DNA of 54,627 nt from a bacterium D16-56 (lineage in GTDB: Bacteria; Bacillota; Clostridia; Lachnospirales; Lachnospiraceae), in the NCBI GenBank assembly GCA_003611875.1, contig RAYY01000033.1, positions 1-54,627 of the forward strand. Direction: 5' to 3'. Within the stretch, counting starts at the first letter, position 1. Each line of letters opens with the position of its first letter. Position numbers and translations under genes: made by a program. Positions 24,008 through 31,267 of this stretch are shown here, in pieces. A model generated the notes under the pieces. That model ran no database searches, was not told the origin of the DNA, and was given only the letters and a program-made list of their open reading frames with translations.

Positions 24008-25180
24008 ATGAACCAATTATTGTTTGAGGGACGTACCCTGGTGGGAATCGTTGCTTCCATTGTTCGCCAGGATGCTTTGCATGTGATGTTTAACCGGCTG
24101 GACTGGGAGAGAATGTTCCGGCTGGCAGATTACCATAGGGTTGCGAATATTGTTTATTTAGGTGTTCTGGGGAAAGGGGATGCCTTACCGGATCGATGGC
24201 GTGACCGCTTTTTTGGGCGATATCAGGAAACGTTGTTATTTGAGGAAAATTGCGAGGAGTCCCTCAAAGAGGTGCTGATGTGGCTGGATATGCGGGAGAT
24301 TTCCTGTACTGTCCTTACCTCCACGTCAATCCGGGAATACTATGAGATTCCGGAAACGGCGGAAAACAGCCCTGTTCAGATTTTGCTGGATGAGGACAAT
24401 TATTTTCTGGCTAAGGGATATCTGGTTGATCTTGGGTATGAGACTGACCAGACCTACAAAGGTTACGGAGAACGGATGAAACGGGTGTCTGGAATATCGG
24501 TGGTGCTGTATCATAAGCTGCCGTTCCGGACGTCCGGTTACGCAAAAAACATGCAGAGGCTGTTAGAGACGGCCTTTGTCCAGGAGCCATATTACAATAT
24601 TCGAGTGCTTCCCGAGGAAAGTGAATTTATATTCCGGATGGCTAAGATCGTTTATGGCTACGCTACAGATGAGCTGCGCCTGCGGGAAATGCTGGACCTT
24701 TATCTGTTCCACAAGGTATGGCGAAAGGAACTGAATATGGAAACCATTCAGAAGAGGCTGATAGATTTTCAGATTGACGAAATATCAGAAAAGCTTTTGA
24801 GAATTGCCTATATGTGGTTCGGAGACAGAAAGGATAACATTTTCATAGAACAGCCGGAGGATATGTCAGTCTATGATGTAATTGAGGACAGGCTGCTGAC
24901 AAGAGGAAGCATTAACCGGGAAGCAGATGTTCAGGTTTTAAAGCTGGAAAAGGCCATTCAAAAGGAGATTGATAAAGAAAAGCGGGAGGAGAGCTGGGAG
25001 CTTTTTACAGAGAAAATTTCCGATTTTCTGGGAGGCTTCAGAAAAAAGCTTCAGTGGGCATTTCCCGATTACCATTACATGAGTTCGATTTATCCTGCTG
25101 TAGAAAAGATCCCCATCTTGCTGCCAGTGTTTTGGGGTGTACGGGGGATTCGGCTTTTGTGGAGGATGATTTTGAAGTGA
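24008..25180 (+). CDS. Nucleotidyltransferase-like protein (NTP_transf_5 family) with altered active site
   Basis: The 390-residue protein has the layout of the uncharacterised NTP_transf_5 family: an N-terminal helical part (LADYHRVANIVYLGVLGKG), a central nucleotidyltransferase-like core (CTVLTSTSIREYYEIP, ILLDEDNYFLAKGYLVDLGY) and a C-terminal helical part (EFIFRMAKIVYGYATDELRL). In active members the core reads KG..L...YP....R...DiDlLv; here the KG and the DxD pair are not seen (VQILLDEDNY remains), so it may be a non-catalytic member. It ends the transcript that includes the FliD-like gene (30-base gap). Its link to flagella is by position only. Confidence 0.6.
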   Translation: MNQLLFEGRTLVGIVASIVRQDALHVMFNRLDWERMFRLADYHRVANIVYLGVLGKGDALPDRWRDRFFGRYQETLLFEENCEESLKEVLMWLDMREISCTVLTSTSIREYYEIPETAENSPVQILLDEDNYFLAKGYLVDLGYETDQTYKGYGERMKRVSGISVVLYHKLPFRTSGYAKNMQRLLETAFVQEPYYNIRVLPEESEFIFRMAKIVYGYATDELRLREMLDLYLFHKVWRKELNMETIQKRLIDFQIDEISEKLLRIAYMWFGDRKDNIFIEQPEDMSVYDVIEDRLLTRGSINREADVQVLKLEKAIQKEIDKEKREESWELFTEKISDFLGGFRKKLQWAFPDYHYMSSIYPAVEKIPILLPVFWGVRGIRLLWRMILK

Positions 25181-25231
25181 AGGCAGTGTGGAGAATCATC
25201 TTTTATCGAATATAATAAAATTGTGCTGAAA

Positions 25232-25265
25232 AGCCCTGCAGTCACGTCCTTGTGACTGCAGGGCT
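25232..25265. terminator. Bidirectional terminator between the fliD and csrA transcripts
   Basis: AGCCCTGCAGTCAC (25232-25245) and GTGACTGCAGGGCT (25252-25265) form a perfect 14-bp stem around GTCCTT. Plus-strand genes end at 25180 and minus-strand genes at 25319. Confidence 0.85.
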
Positions 25266-25318
25266 GCTTTGACGTTCAATGCGCCTGTGGTTTTGGTCGC
25301 CCTCCCTGGCTGGAACAA

Positions 25319-25570
25319 TCAGTTTTCTTTTTCGGGAACGATCTGCTTCTTTTTAAAGATTGATTGGAACATCCTTACAGAATCCATATCAGGAGTCAAA
25401 GCAGTCTTGTTGGTCTTTTCTGCTTCTGAAAGTTCTTCCCTCAGTATGGATATCTGTTTTGGTGCGTCTATAGCCAAACGCACTCCATCTGATGCACATT
25501 CAATGATTGTGATGCGGATGTTGTCTCCGATTAGAATACTCTCGTTCTTTTTACGTCGAAGTATCAGCAT
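25319..25570 (-). CDS. csrA: Carbon storage regulator CsrA (RNA-binding translational regulator)
   Basis: CsrA dimers bind GGA motifs in mRNA leaders; in Gram-positive bacteria they repress flagellin translation until FliW removes them. The sequence [20 protein letters not shown] followed by [20 protein letters not shown] and SILREEL is a textbook CsrA. It has 83 residues, with a C-terminal extension beyond the usual ~60-75. Start ATG 25570 is used because the family begins MLILxRK; the frame opens at GTG 25582. It overlaps the end of fliW by 20 bases, so the two are translationally coupled. It is the last gene of the flgM operon. Confidence 0.95.
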   Translation of the reverse strand: MLILRRKKNESILIGDNIRITIIECASDGVRLAIDAPKQISILREELSEAEKTNKTALTPDMDSVRMFQSIFKKKQIVPEKEN

Positions 25571-26033
25571 GCTCTTTTTCACTCCCGTTTGTTGGCTCAG
25601 CTACAGTTGGAAAGGAACGCAGCTCATGACGGTATCCATAAGGAGAGTTTTCCAAAATAACTTGAATTCCACGGCGCGTCTGCGGGTTGATCACCAGAGG
25701 AGATTTTAAATTTACCGTATTCTCCAGATAATTACTCCGCACGACGCAGATTGAATAGTATGAAAGTTCTCCGCTGTCCTGAACCTCCAAACAAGCAAGC
25801 TCCTCGGGAGTCAGTTCGGGAGAGTAATCCGGACAAAGAAGAAAAGGATTGATCAATACAAATCCTACCTTGCATTCCTCTACCGACTGCAGCAAAAGCA
25901 TCGAATCATCATCTTCATTCAGGTATAAGAGAAGATATTGCGTCAGCTTTGGAAAACCAAAGAGACCATCCGGGAATATTAAAAGATCGCTTTTTTCATA
26001 TTCCACCATGCCATAATCTGTTTGTATTGTCAT
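25551..26033 (-). CDS. fliW: Flagellar assembly factor FliW (CsrA antagonist)
   Basis: FliW binds CsrA and free flagellin; when flagellin is exported, FliW is released to sequester CsrA. The 160-residue protein shows [39 protein letters not shown], the proline-rich [15 protein letters not shown], and the terminal [20 protein letters not shown], all typical. AGGAGTG precedes ATG 26033. The gene overlaps csrA, the standard arrangement in Firmicutes. Confidence 0.95.
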   Translation of the reverse strand: MTIQTDYGMVEYEKSDLLIFPDGLFGFPKLTQYLLLYLNEDDDSMLLLQSVEECKVGFVLINPFLLCPDYSPELTPEELACLEVQDSGELSYYSICVVRSNYLENTVNLKSPLVINPQTRRGIQVILENSPYGYRHELRSFPTVAEPTNGSEKEHADTST

Positions 26034-26048
26034 ATCAATTTAACACTC

Positions 26049-26645
26049 CTATGTGAATAGATTGACATTCCTGCCCGGATCACCGTCACGGGGAGGAACA
26101 TAGTTAAAGCCGCCAAGATATTCTACATGCACCTGGGGCCTTTGGGTGATAATGGTCATAACCAAGGGAGGAAGATAGGTAAGATCCCCCTTGGCAACCC
26201 GCATCTCAAAAGCGCCTCGCTGTGCCGTATAGGATGTGCTGGTTTCCACAGAAATATCCTGGCTTACAGCAGTAGAAGCAGATAAAGCAACAGCTGTCGA
26301 CGTATAAGCCGACTCTCCATTTGCTGCAGGTACAGCAGGGGCTGGACTGGAAGCAGCCGGAGCAGAAGGCTGAGCGGCATGCTGGAGAGCAGTCTGAAGA
26401 AATGACTTATCTTGTACCTGCACCTGCGGCGTCGCATTACTACGGGAAAAAGCTCGGTTTATCCTGGTAATGTCTTCAACGGAAACGGAACCCTGTACAT
26501 GGGGATTGCTGCGTCGGCTGGACATTTGACGTGCCAGGGCTTTTCTTCTCTCAATATCGACGGAATCAGATGTTACCAAGCGGGCATTCTGAGTAAAACG
26601 TACCATCTGTAAAGGTTCTGTAGTGATTTTGATAAGCGGTCCCAT
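26049..26645 (-). CDS. YviE-like protein (DUF6470 family) of the flagellar operon
   Basis: The 198-residue protein lies between flgL and fliW, exactly where Bacillus has yviE. It begins with a beta-like segment (LIKITTEPLQMVRF), has a central Ala/Pro/Ser-rich linker (residues about 85-125) and ends in FEMRVAKGDLTYLPPLVMTI, TQRPQVHVEYLGGFNYVPP. The AAAGGAGG site before ATG 26645 is strong. The family name is from memory and position; no biochemical role is established. It has no signal peptide or membrane segment. Confidence 0.65.
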   Translation of the reverse strand: MGPLIKITTEPLQMVRFTQNARLVTSDSVDIERRKALARQMSSRRSNPHVQGSVSVEDITRINRAFSRSNATPQVQVQDKSFLQTALQHAAQPSAPAASSPAPAVPAANGESAYTSTAVALSASTAVSQDISVETSTSYTAQRGAFEMRVAKGDLTYLPPLVMTIITQRPQVHVEYLGGFNYVPPRDGDPGRNVNLFT

Positions 26646-26698
26646 AAAAGAAGCCTCCTTTCTATATAATAATTTGTGATATCTTAATAACTAATGCA

Positions 26699-26733
26699 CT
26701 GTATTATTCAGCGTTATCTGCTGAATGATACAG
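26699..26733 (-). other. Stable hairpin between flgL and the yviE-like gene
   Basis: CTGTATTATTCAGC (26699-26712) pairs with GCTGAATGATACAG (26720-26733) with one G-T pair, loop GTTATCT. No T-run follows on the minus strand, so mRNA processing or stability control between flgL and the fliW-csrA part is more likely than full termination. Confidence 0.5.
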
Positions 26734-26765
26734 CACACCAGGATAAAACTATACCTCCTTACCTG

Positions 26766-27953
26766 TTATCTTACAAAGTCAAAGAGGGAGGTAGTCATCA
26801 GCTTAGAACCAACCTGGAGGGCTGCATTGTAGGCATACTGATTGTTGAACATTTCCATAATCGCAGCATAGGGGTCGGCTCCTAAAGTGTCTTTGTACTG
26901 TTCATTCAGAGAATCTTCAATGCTGTCAAGGCGGGTGGCAGTCTCATCCAACACCTTGGATTTGTTGCCCAAGTCAGAATAAGTGGTACTTAAAGTACGC
27001 TCGGCAGTGGTCATGCTGTCAATTGTGGAAGCAAGCATGTCATCAAGCTTTTCCTTATCCCCGGTTTCCTGGTAATCTTCGATAGCAAAGATAGCCTTGC
27101 CAATGAGGGCAATGGCACTGTTATCCATACCGTATTCACCATTGCTGCCTTCCATAATATTATTAAAGGCAGTCGTGTTGTTGGCGCCATTAGGGCCGGC
27201 CATGGCTCTCACAGCATCAGAATTATAACCAGTTAAAACGTTGAGTCCGCCTGTGTAGGTGTCAAGGAGCGTGTCGCGATCATTGATGGAACCATAGCCG
27301 ATATCAATTCTGCCTTGCTCCGACATGGCTTTGACTAATTTGGCTTCATGATCTGCCTGTGTACCGGTAGCCGGCGGCTGAAGTTCAAATTTATATTCAC
27401 CCGTAGTTTGATCTTTGGATAATTTAAATTCAAAATTCGTCACATTAGTCTCTCCCGGGAAAGTATGACTATAGGTAAGGGTCATCTCTCTGTTCTCAAG
27501 GTCAATATCTAATGCAAACGGGGTAGTTGTCACATCATTTCCGCCGTATACATAAAAGTCCTGATATTGTGTATTTAAATCATTGGCAATGGTACGTACC
27601 TTTTGCATCAGATCTTCTTTGATGGTCTGGATATCAGCTTCTCCGGTAGTGGTGGCAGTTCTGCCATACTGCACCTGGGTCTTTGCTTTGCTGAGGGTGA
27701 GCTGGATATCACGTACTCCTAATTCCTGCTGGTAAAGACGATTTTTAACATCTGTAAGGAGTGTATTTTTTGTCAGGGTGTCCTGATACTGGCTGTCGAT
27801 TTTCTGGCCGATATAGTAAGAGAGAGGACTGTCCGCAGCTTTTTCGTAGGCAGCTCCCGTGGTGATCTTGTTCATGCTTTTATTAAGCTTCAGATGTACA
27901 TCATTTACAGAAGACGTAAAATTTCTATAAGTAGATCCAGTTGTTACACGCAT
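26766..27953 (-). CDS. flgL: Flagellar hook-filament junction protein FlgL
   Basis: FlgL (HAP3) joins hook and filament after FlgK and is exported by the flagellar apparatus. The 395-residue protein has the flagellin-like N-terminus MRVTTGSTYRNF, LKLNKSMNKITTGAAYEKAA and DSPLSYYIGQKIDSQY, a YVYGGNDVTTTPFALD stretch typical of FlgL, and the C-terminal D0 helix NNQYAYNAALQVGSKLMTTS ending LFDFVR. GTG 27962 lies within the ribosome site itself, and GGAGG is eight bases before ATG 27953, so the latter is the start. It follows flgK by 32 bases. Confidence 0.95.
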   Translation of the reverse strand: MRVTTGSTYRNFTSSVNDVHLKLNKSMNKITTGAAYEKAADSPLSYYIGQKIDSQYQDTLTKNTLLTDVKNRLYQQELGVRDIQLTLSKAKTQVQYGRTATTTGEADIQTIKEDLMQKVRTIANDLNTQYQDFYVYGGNDVTTTPFALDIDLENREMTLTYSHTFPGETNVTNFEFKLSKDQTTGEYKFELQPPATGTQADHEAKLVKAMSEQGRIDIGYGSINDRDTLLDTYTGGLNVLTGYNSDAVRAMAGPNGANNTTAFNNIMEGSNGEYGMDNSAIALIGKAIFAIEDYQETGDKEKLDDMLASTIDSMTTAERTLSTTYSDLGNKSKVLDETATRLDSIEDSLNEQYKDTLGADPYAAIMEMFNNQYAYNAALQVGSKLMTTSLFDFVR

Positions 27954-27985
27954 ATATTGCACCTCCGTGTCAAAATAATAAAGAT

Positions 27986-29797
27986 TTAACGGCCAACCAA
28001 GCCGGTGTTGTTGATTAATATGTTCAATGCCTCGTCTAGTGTAGTCATAAGACGGGAAGAAGCGCTATAAGCGGACATGTATACCATCATGTTGGCGGCT
28101 TCTTCATCTAAGCTGACTCCGGATACAGCATCCCGGGAGTTTTGAATTCCATTAAGAACCGTTACATTGGTCTTAAAGGACTGCTGGTTCGAGAAGGTGT
28201 CATTAGCCATAATGGTTGCAGTGTGGTTCATAAAGTCGGAGAAAGAGTTGTTTTTTAAATCTAAAGTTTCTGCTGTACCACTGCCTATATTTCCGGAGTT
28301 TTCAAATATGATTGGATTACCGTCAGAATCCTTAAAGGATATATTGGCATTTAGCGGGAACGAGTTCTGCATGGCCTGTATGAGGTTCAGCACTGTATTA
28401 TTAGAACTGTCACCTGCATTTCCTAAATGAACAACGCCGCTGCTCCAATTAGAATTAATCCCGATATTGGCGGCAGTGATATCATCCCAGTTAGGAGGAT
28501 TGCCGGTTTTATCGGACAATAAGAACTGCGTTTCATCCCAGTTACCGCCTGCATCTTTGCTGCTTCCTTTAATATTAATGTTATTTACTACTGTAGCAAA
28601 TGTTTTCGCAAGATTATCCAACTGGTTTCTATAGAACTCATATCCTCTTACGTCTGATATTCCGGTTGTTTCGCCGTCTTTCCACAGCATATCAAGGCTG
28701 GCCTGAACGGAACCGGAAGAAGGCGGGAATTGGTTTGTTATCGTGCCGTTGTTATTTTCGAAAACAAGTACATTGTTATTGATCGGTTCACCCTTATAAT
28801 TTTGTGAGACACCTGTAAAGGTAAGAGCAATATCAGTCGGAGCGTTAACACTTCCGTCAGTAATATCTACCTGACCGATATTATCAGTTCCGGAGCCTAC
28901 AGTGCCTTCTACAAGCAAAAGACGCTGGGTATCGCCGTTGGCGTCCTGATATACCATCTCTACCCGCAGATCGTCAGGCCATTCTTTCTTTGCATAAGGA
29001 GTGCCGTTGTCATCAACATAATAGAGCTCACCTAAAGCGGGATTTCCATTAGCATCGAATCCGTCATGGGCCATATCCTTATAATAGCTGACCTCAATAG
29101 GAATATAGCTGGCCAATTCATCCAAAAGCAGGTTGCGCTGATCCATCAGCTCCAGACTCTGCTGTCCAAAGATCTGATTATCTTTAATCTGACGATTCAG
29201 AGAGCTGATCTGCTTTAAAATATCATTAATCTCCTGTACCGCACCGTTCTCATTGGTTCCGGTGCCGTCTAAGCGGCTGAACTCATCTTTCTCGGCTTTG
29301 TTAATCTGACGGTCCGCATCATTGAGCATATTGGTCAAAGCCTGCATACGGGAACGAAGCTCAGATTCAAACACAGGGTCATTAATCTTGCCTAAATCCT
29401 GTATGTTGGTCAAGGTGGACTGAATGTTGTCAAAAGCTTTGCGGATTCCTTCAATCTGAGACTCATCTAAGAAATTGGCCAGACGGTTTAAAGCTGTGTC
29501 AATTCCTTCCGTATAGCCGGACTTCTGTATCTGATCCCGGTATTGACCGTCTAAGTACGGATCCCGAAGCTGTACGACCTTCTCCATGCGCACACCAAAA
29601 CCCACTACTGTTTCTGTTCCGTTGGAGTAGTGGGAGACAGTGTGTGTGTAATTGATACTGGATGTCTTTAATGCCTGTCTGGTATAGCCAGGGGTGTTCA
29701 TATTGGCAAGGTTCTGGCCGACAATATCCAACCGTTTCTGATTCTCCTGTAAGGAAGAATAGGCGGTTGAAAATCCGGCGAAAGTTGCTCGTAACAT
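27986..29797 (-). CDS. flgK: Flagellar hook-filament junction protein FlgK
   Basis: FlgK (HAP1) forms the first junction ring on the hook. The true start is ATG 29797 with GGAGGATGAGAAT before it; the frame is open further to 29908 without a site. The 603-residue protein has TFAGFSTAYSSLQENQKRLD, the rod/hook signature NLANMNTPGYTRQ, GTETVVGFGVRMEKV, the central coiled-coil SLNRQIKDNQIFGQQSLELM, and the C-terminal GVSLDEEAANMMVYMSAYSA and SRLMTTLDEALNILIN. It lies between flgN and flgL in the usual order. Confidence 0.96.
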   Translation of the reverse strand: MLRATFAGFSTAYSSLQENQKRLDIVGQNLANMNTPGYTRQALKTSSINYTHTVSHYSNGTETVVGFGVRMEKVVQLRDPYLDGQYRDQIQKSGYTEGIDTALNRLANFLDESQIEGIRKAFDNIQSTLTNIQDLGKINDPVFESELRSRMQALTNMLNDADRQINKAEKDEFSRLDGTGTNENGAVQEINDILKQISSLNRQIKDNQIFGQQSLELMDQRNLLLDELASYIPIEVSYYKDMAHDGFDANGNPALGELYYVDDNGTPYAKKEWPDDLRVEMVYQDANGDTQRLLLVEGTVGSGTDNIGQVDITDGSVNAPTDIALTFTGVSQNYKGEPINNNVLVFENNNGTITNQFPPSSGSVQASLDMLWKDGETTGISDVRGYEFYRNQLDNLAKTFATVVNNINIKGSSKDAGGNWDETQFLLSDKTGNPPNWDDITAANIGINSNWSSGVVHLGNAGDSSNNTVLNLIQAMQNSFPLNANISFKDSDGNPIIFENSGNIGSGTAETLDLKNNSFSDFMNHTATIMANDTFSNQQSFKTNVTVLNGIQNSRDAVSGVSLDEEAANMMVYMSAYSASSRLMTTLDEALNILINNTGLVGR

Positions 29798-29924
29798 ATT
29801 CTCATCCTCCGAATCTTTTCTATAAAATATAATCCTTATCACGGAAGTGATAAGCTTTCCGGGAGCAGATGAATGTTCCCGGCAGCGTGATATCCCTATA
29901 AAAAACACGGCGCCGCTTCGGGCG

Positions 29925-30407
29925 TCAGACGTATTTATTCTGGAATTTGGTGCGGACAGGGGCGCTGGTATTTAGGTTCCCTGTGTTGTCGTAGGAGCGG
30001 CCCTGCTGCCTGGCCATGATAACGTTCATCTCATGGAGACGGGCATTGATGATCTTTTCAGACGACTTTCTGGCATGCTCTAACCGCTTCAGATTCTGTT
30101 CAAGATCTGAAAACAGGGGGCGAAGCAGGTGATCCTGCTCCGGCGCGGCCTTTTCTAAAATCTGGCGGAAGGTAAGGGATTTCCATCCCAATGCATCCGC
30201 CAGAGTCAGCCTGCGCTGCTCCAATCCCCGAAGCTTGAGAATCTGTGCCTGCTCGTCTTGAATATAGCCGTCCAGAAGCTCATGACGTCTCTGGGAAGCT
30301 GCCGCTGCCTTGGCCTCCTCAACCTGAGCAATACGGGCAGCCGTATCGCTTAGATCGCGGATAACAGCGGCAAATTCTTCCAATGATTCTTGTGTAATCT
30401 GATTCAT
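29925..30407 (-). CDS. flgN: FlgN-family chaperone for FlgK/FlgL
   Basis: The 160-residue, mostly helical cytoplasmic protein lies between flgM and flgK, where FlgN chaperones are always found. It resembles them: ESLEEFAAVIRDLSDTAARI, QDEQAQILKLRGLEQRRLTL, ADALGWKSLTFRQILE. FlgN proteins keep FlgK and FlgL export-ready. The end (NLNTSAPVRTKFQNKYV) is polar. The start is ATG 30407, with only a weak GGGGG site, which suggests coupling to the end of flgM 36 bases upstream. Confidence 0.88.
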   Translation of the reverse strand: MNQITQESLEEFAAVIRDLSDTAARIAQVEEAKAAAASQRRHELLDGYIQDEQAQILKLRGLEQRRLTLADALGWKSLTFRQILEKAAPEQDHLLRPLFSDLEQNLKRLEHARKSSEKIINARLHEMNVIMARQQGRSYDNTGNLNTSAPVRTKFQNKYV

Positions 30408-30443
30408 AAAGGTCTTAAAAGCCCCCTTCCGTCAAGTGTGGTG

Positions 30444-30752
30444 TCAGCTAAGTCCCAGCATCCTTCCGGCAATCTGCTGGGCATCCGGCTGATAACTGCC
30501 GTCAGCCACCTTGCGTCCAAGCTCCTGAAGCCGGTCGGGACTGATGCTGTTGCCTGTAAGCTGGGACGCGGTTTTCCTTGCCAGCATTCGGGCAAAGGTC
30601 TCGTCGTCATCCTGAACAGTCCGGGAACGCTGAATATTTACCGTATCATAATCGCCCTTTACCGTAGCTGCAGGCTGAGACGCACGCTTGCGGGGTGCGG
30701 AAACCGGAGTACGATAAGTGGTGTTGTTCACAGGCCGAAAAAGTACATTCAT
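30444..30752 (-). CDS. flgM: Anti-sigma-28 factor FlgM
   Basis: FlgM holds the flagellar sigma factor until the hook is complete, then is exported. This 102-residue protein has the two-part layout: a disordered, basic N-terminus (MNVLFRPVNNTTYRTPVSAP) and a C-terminal helical sigma-binding part (DDDETFARMLARKTASQLTG, RLQELGRKVADGSYQPDAQQ ending IAGRMLGLS, matching the xGxYxVD..xIAxxML pattern). GGGAGG fits either ATG 30752 or the TTG one codon earlier. It is the first gene of the minus-strand operon, 50-60 bases after a sigma-28-type -10 box. Confidence 0.9.
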   Translation of the reverse strand: MNVLFRPVNNTTYRTPVSAPRKRASQPAATVKGDYDTVNIQRSRTVQDDDETFARMLARKTASQLTGNSISPDRLQELGRKVADGSYQPDAQQIAGRMLGLS

Positions 30753-30807
30753 CAATAGCTACCTCCCTTCTAAATGAGTGCAGGTAATTCATCTTTTATA
30801 TGTTTAA

Positions 30808-30834
30808 TTATCGGCATTTTTTATGAAGAAATAA
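30808..30834 (-). promoter_or_regulatory. Sigma-28-type promoter of the flgM operon
   Basis: On the minus strand GCCGATAA (30815-30808) is a perfect flagellar -10 box. The element 15 bases upstream is TTAT rather than TAAA. The flgM start lies about 56 bases downstream. Between 30759 and 31267, the only gene-free stretch over 500 bases, are this promoter, its divergent counterpart and the repeat element listed next. Confidence 0.55.
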
Positions 30835-30948
30835 CCATAGATTTGGAAGTTTTTAAAATTAATCGTGTTTTAATAATTTTGCTATCTTGTATAAATGAGA
30901 AAAAGGGAATATAATAGATGGATGGAAAAGAGTGTGTATAATAAAAGG

Positions 30949-30975
30949 TAATATTTTTCGGAAAAGCGCCGATAT
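30949..30975 (+). promoter_or_regulatory. Sigma-28-type promoter of the FliK-like/cell-wall-binding operon
   Basis: TAAT (30949-30952), 15 bases, GCCGATAT (30968-30975): three of four and eight of eight matches to the Bacillus sigma-D consensus TAAA-N15-GCCGATAT. Transcription would begin near 30982, right before the repeat element at 30988. A TGTTATATT extended -10-like sequence at 30981-30989 is an alternative. Confidence 0.6.
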
Positions 30976-30987
30976 ATAAGTGTTATA

Positions 30988-31245
30988 TTACTGTGAAAGT
31001 CCCGCCGCCGATTAGGCGGCATAAAATCAGGGATGCCAAATGCGCCCGCCAAACTTTTATAGTTGGTGGTGCGTCCGCCGCCGGGCGCATGGAGGTTTAC
31101 TGTGAAAGTTTCAAATCCTTGCTGCAGGTTGGCTGCGCAGACCGGATGCCGCTGATCAAGCGGCATACATTCGGGGCTTTCAAGTGCGCCGGAATCCTTT
31201 CATTCATGGTGGTGCGCTGCATGGGCGCGTGCAGGCTTACTGTAA
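30988..31245 (+). repeat. Two degenerate tandem copies of a structured leader repeat
   Basis: TTACTGTGAAAGT occurs at 30988-31000 and 31097-31109, and TTACTGTAAG at 31237. Between them are two related units. Unit A has a hairpin GCCGCC-gatta-GGCGGC (31004-31020), then a 28-base block (31022-31049) and an inverted pair ATGCGCCCG/CGGGCGCAT. Unit B has ATGCCGCT-gatca-AGCGGCAT (31146-31166), then CAAGTGCGCC and GGGCGCG. The hairpin sequence differs while its pairing is kept. It fills the untranslated leader between the sigma-28 promoter and the gene at 31268. A third, partial copy is at 40877-40936. Confidence 0.75.
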
Positions 31246-31267
31246 GAAATAAATAGCTGGAGGGCAT

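Noticed and set aside
30988-31245. Regularly placed TTACTG repeats as a short CRISPR array
   Set aside because: The spaces are unequal (109 and 140 bases) and are themselves related sequences with inverted repeats, not unique spacers; no cas genes are present.
30976-31267. Leader as a class I c-di-GMP riboswitch
   Set aside because: The PilZ gene downstream makes this tempting, but the known aptamer core is not recognisable and the segment is a tandem repeat seen elsewhere.
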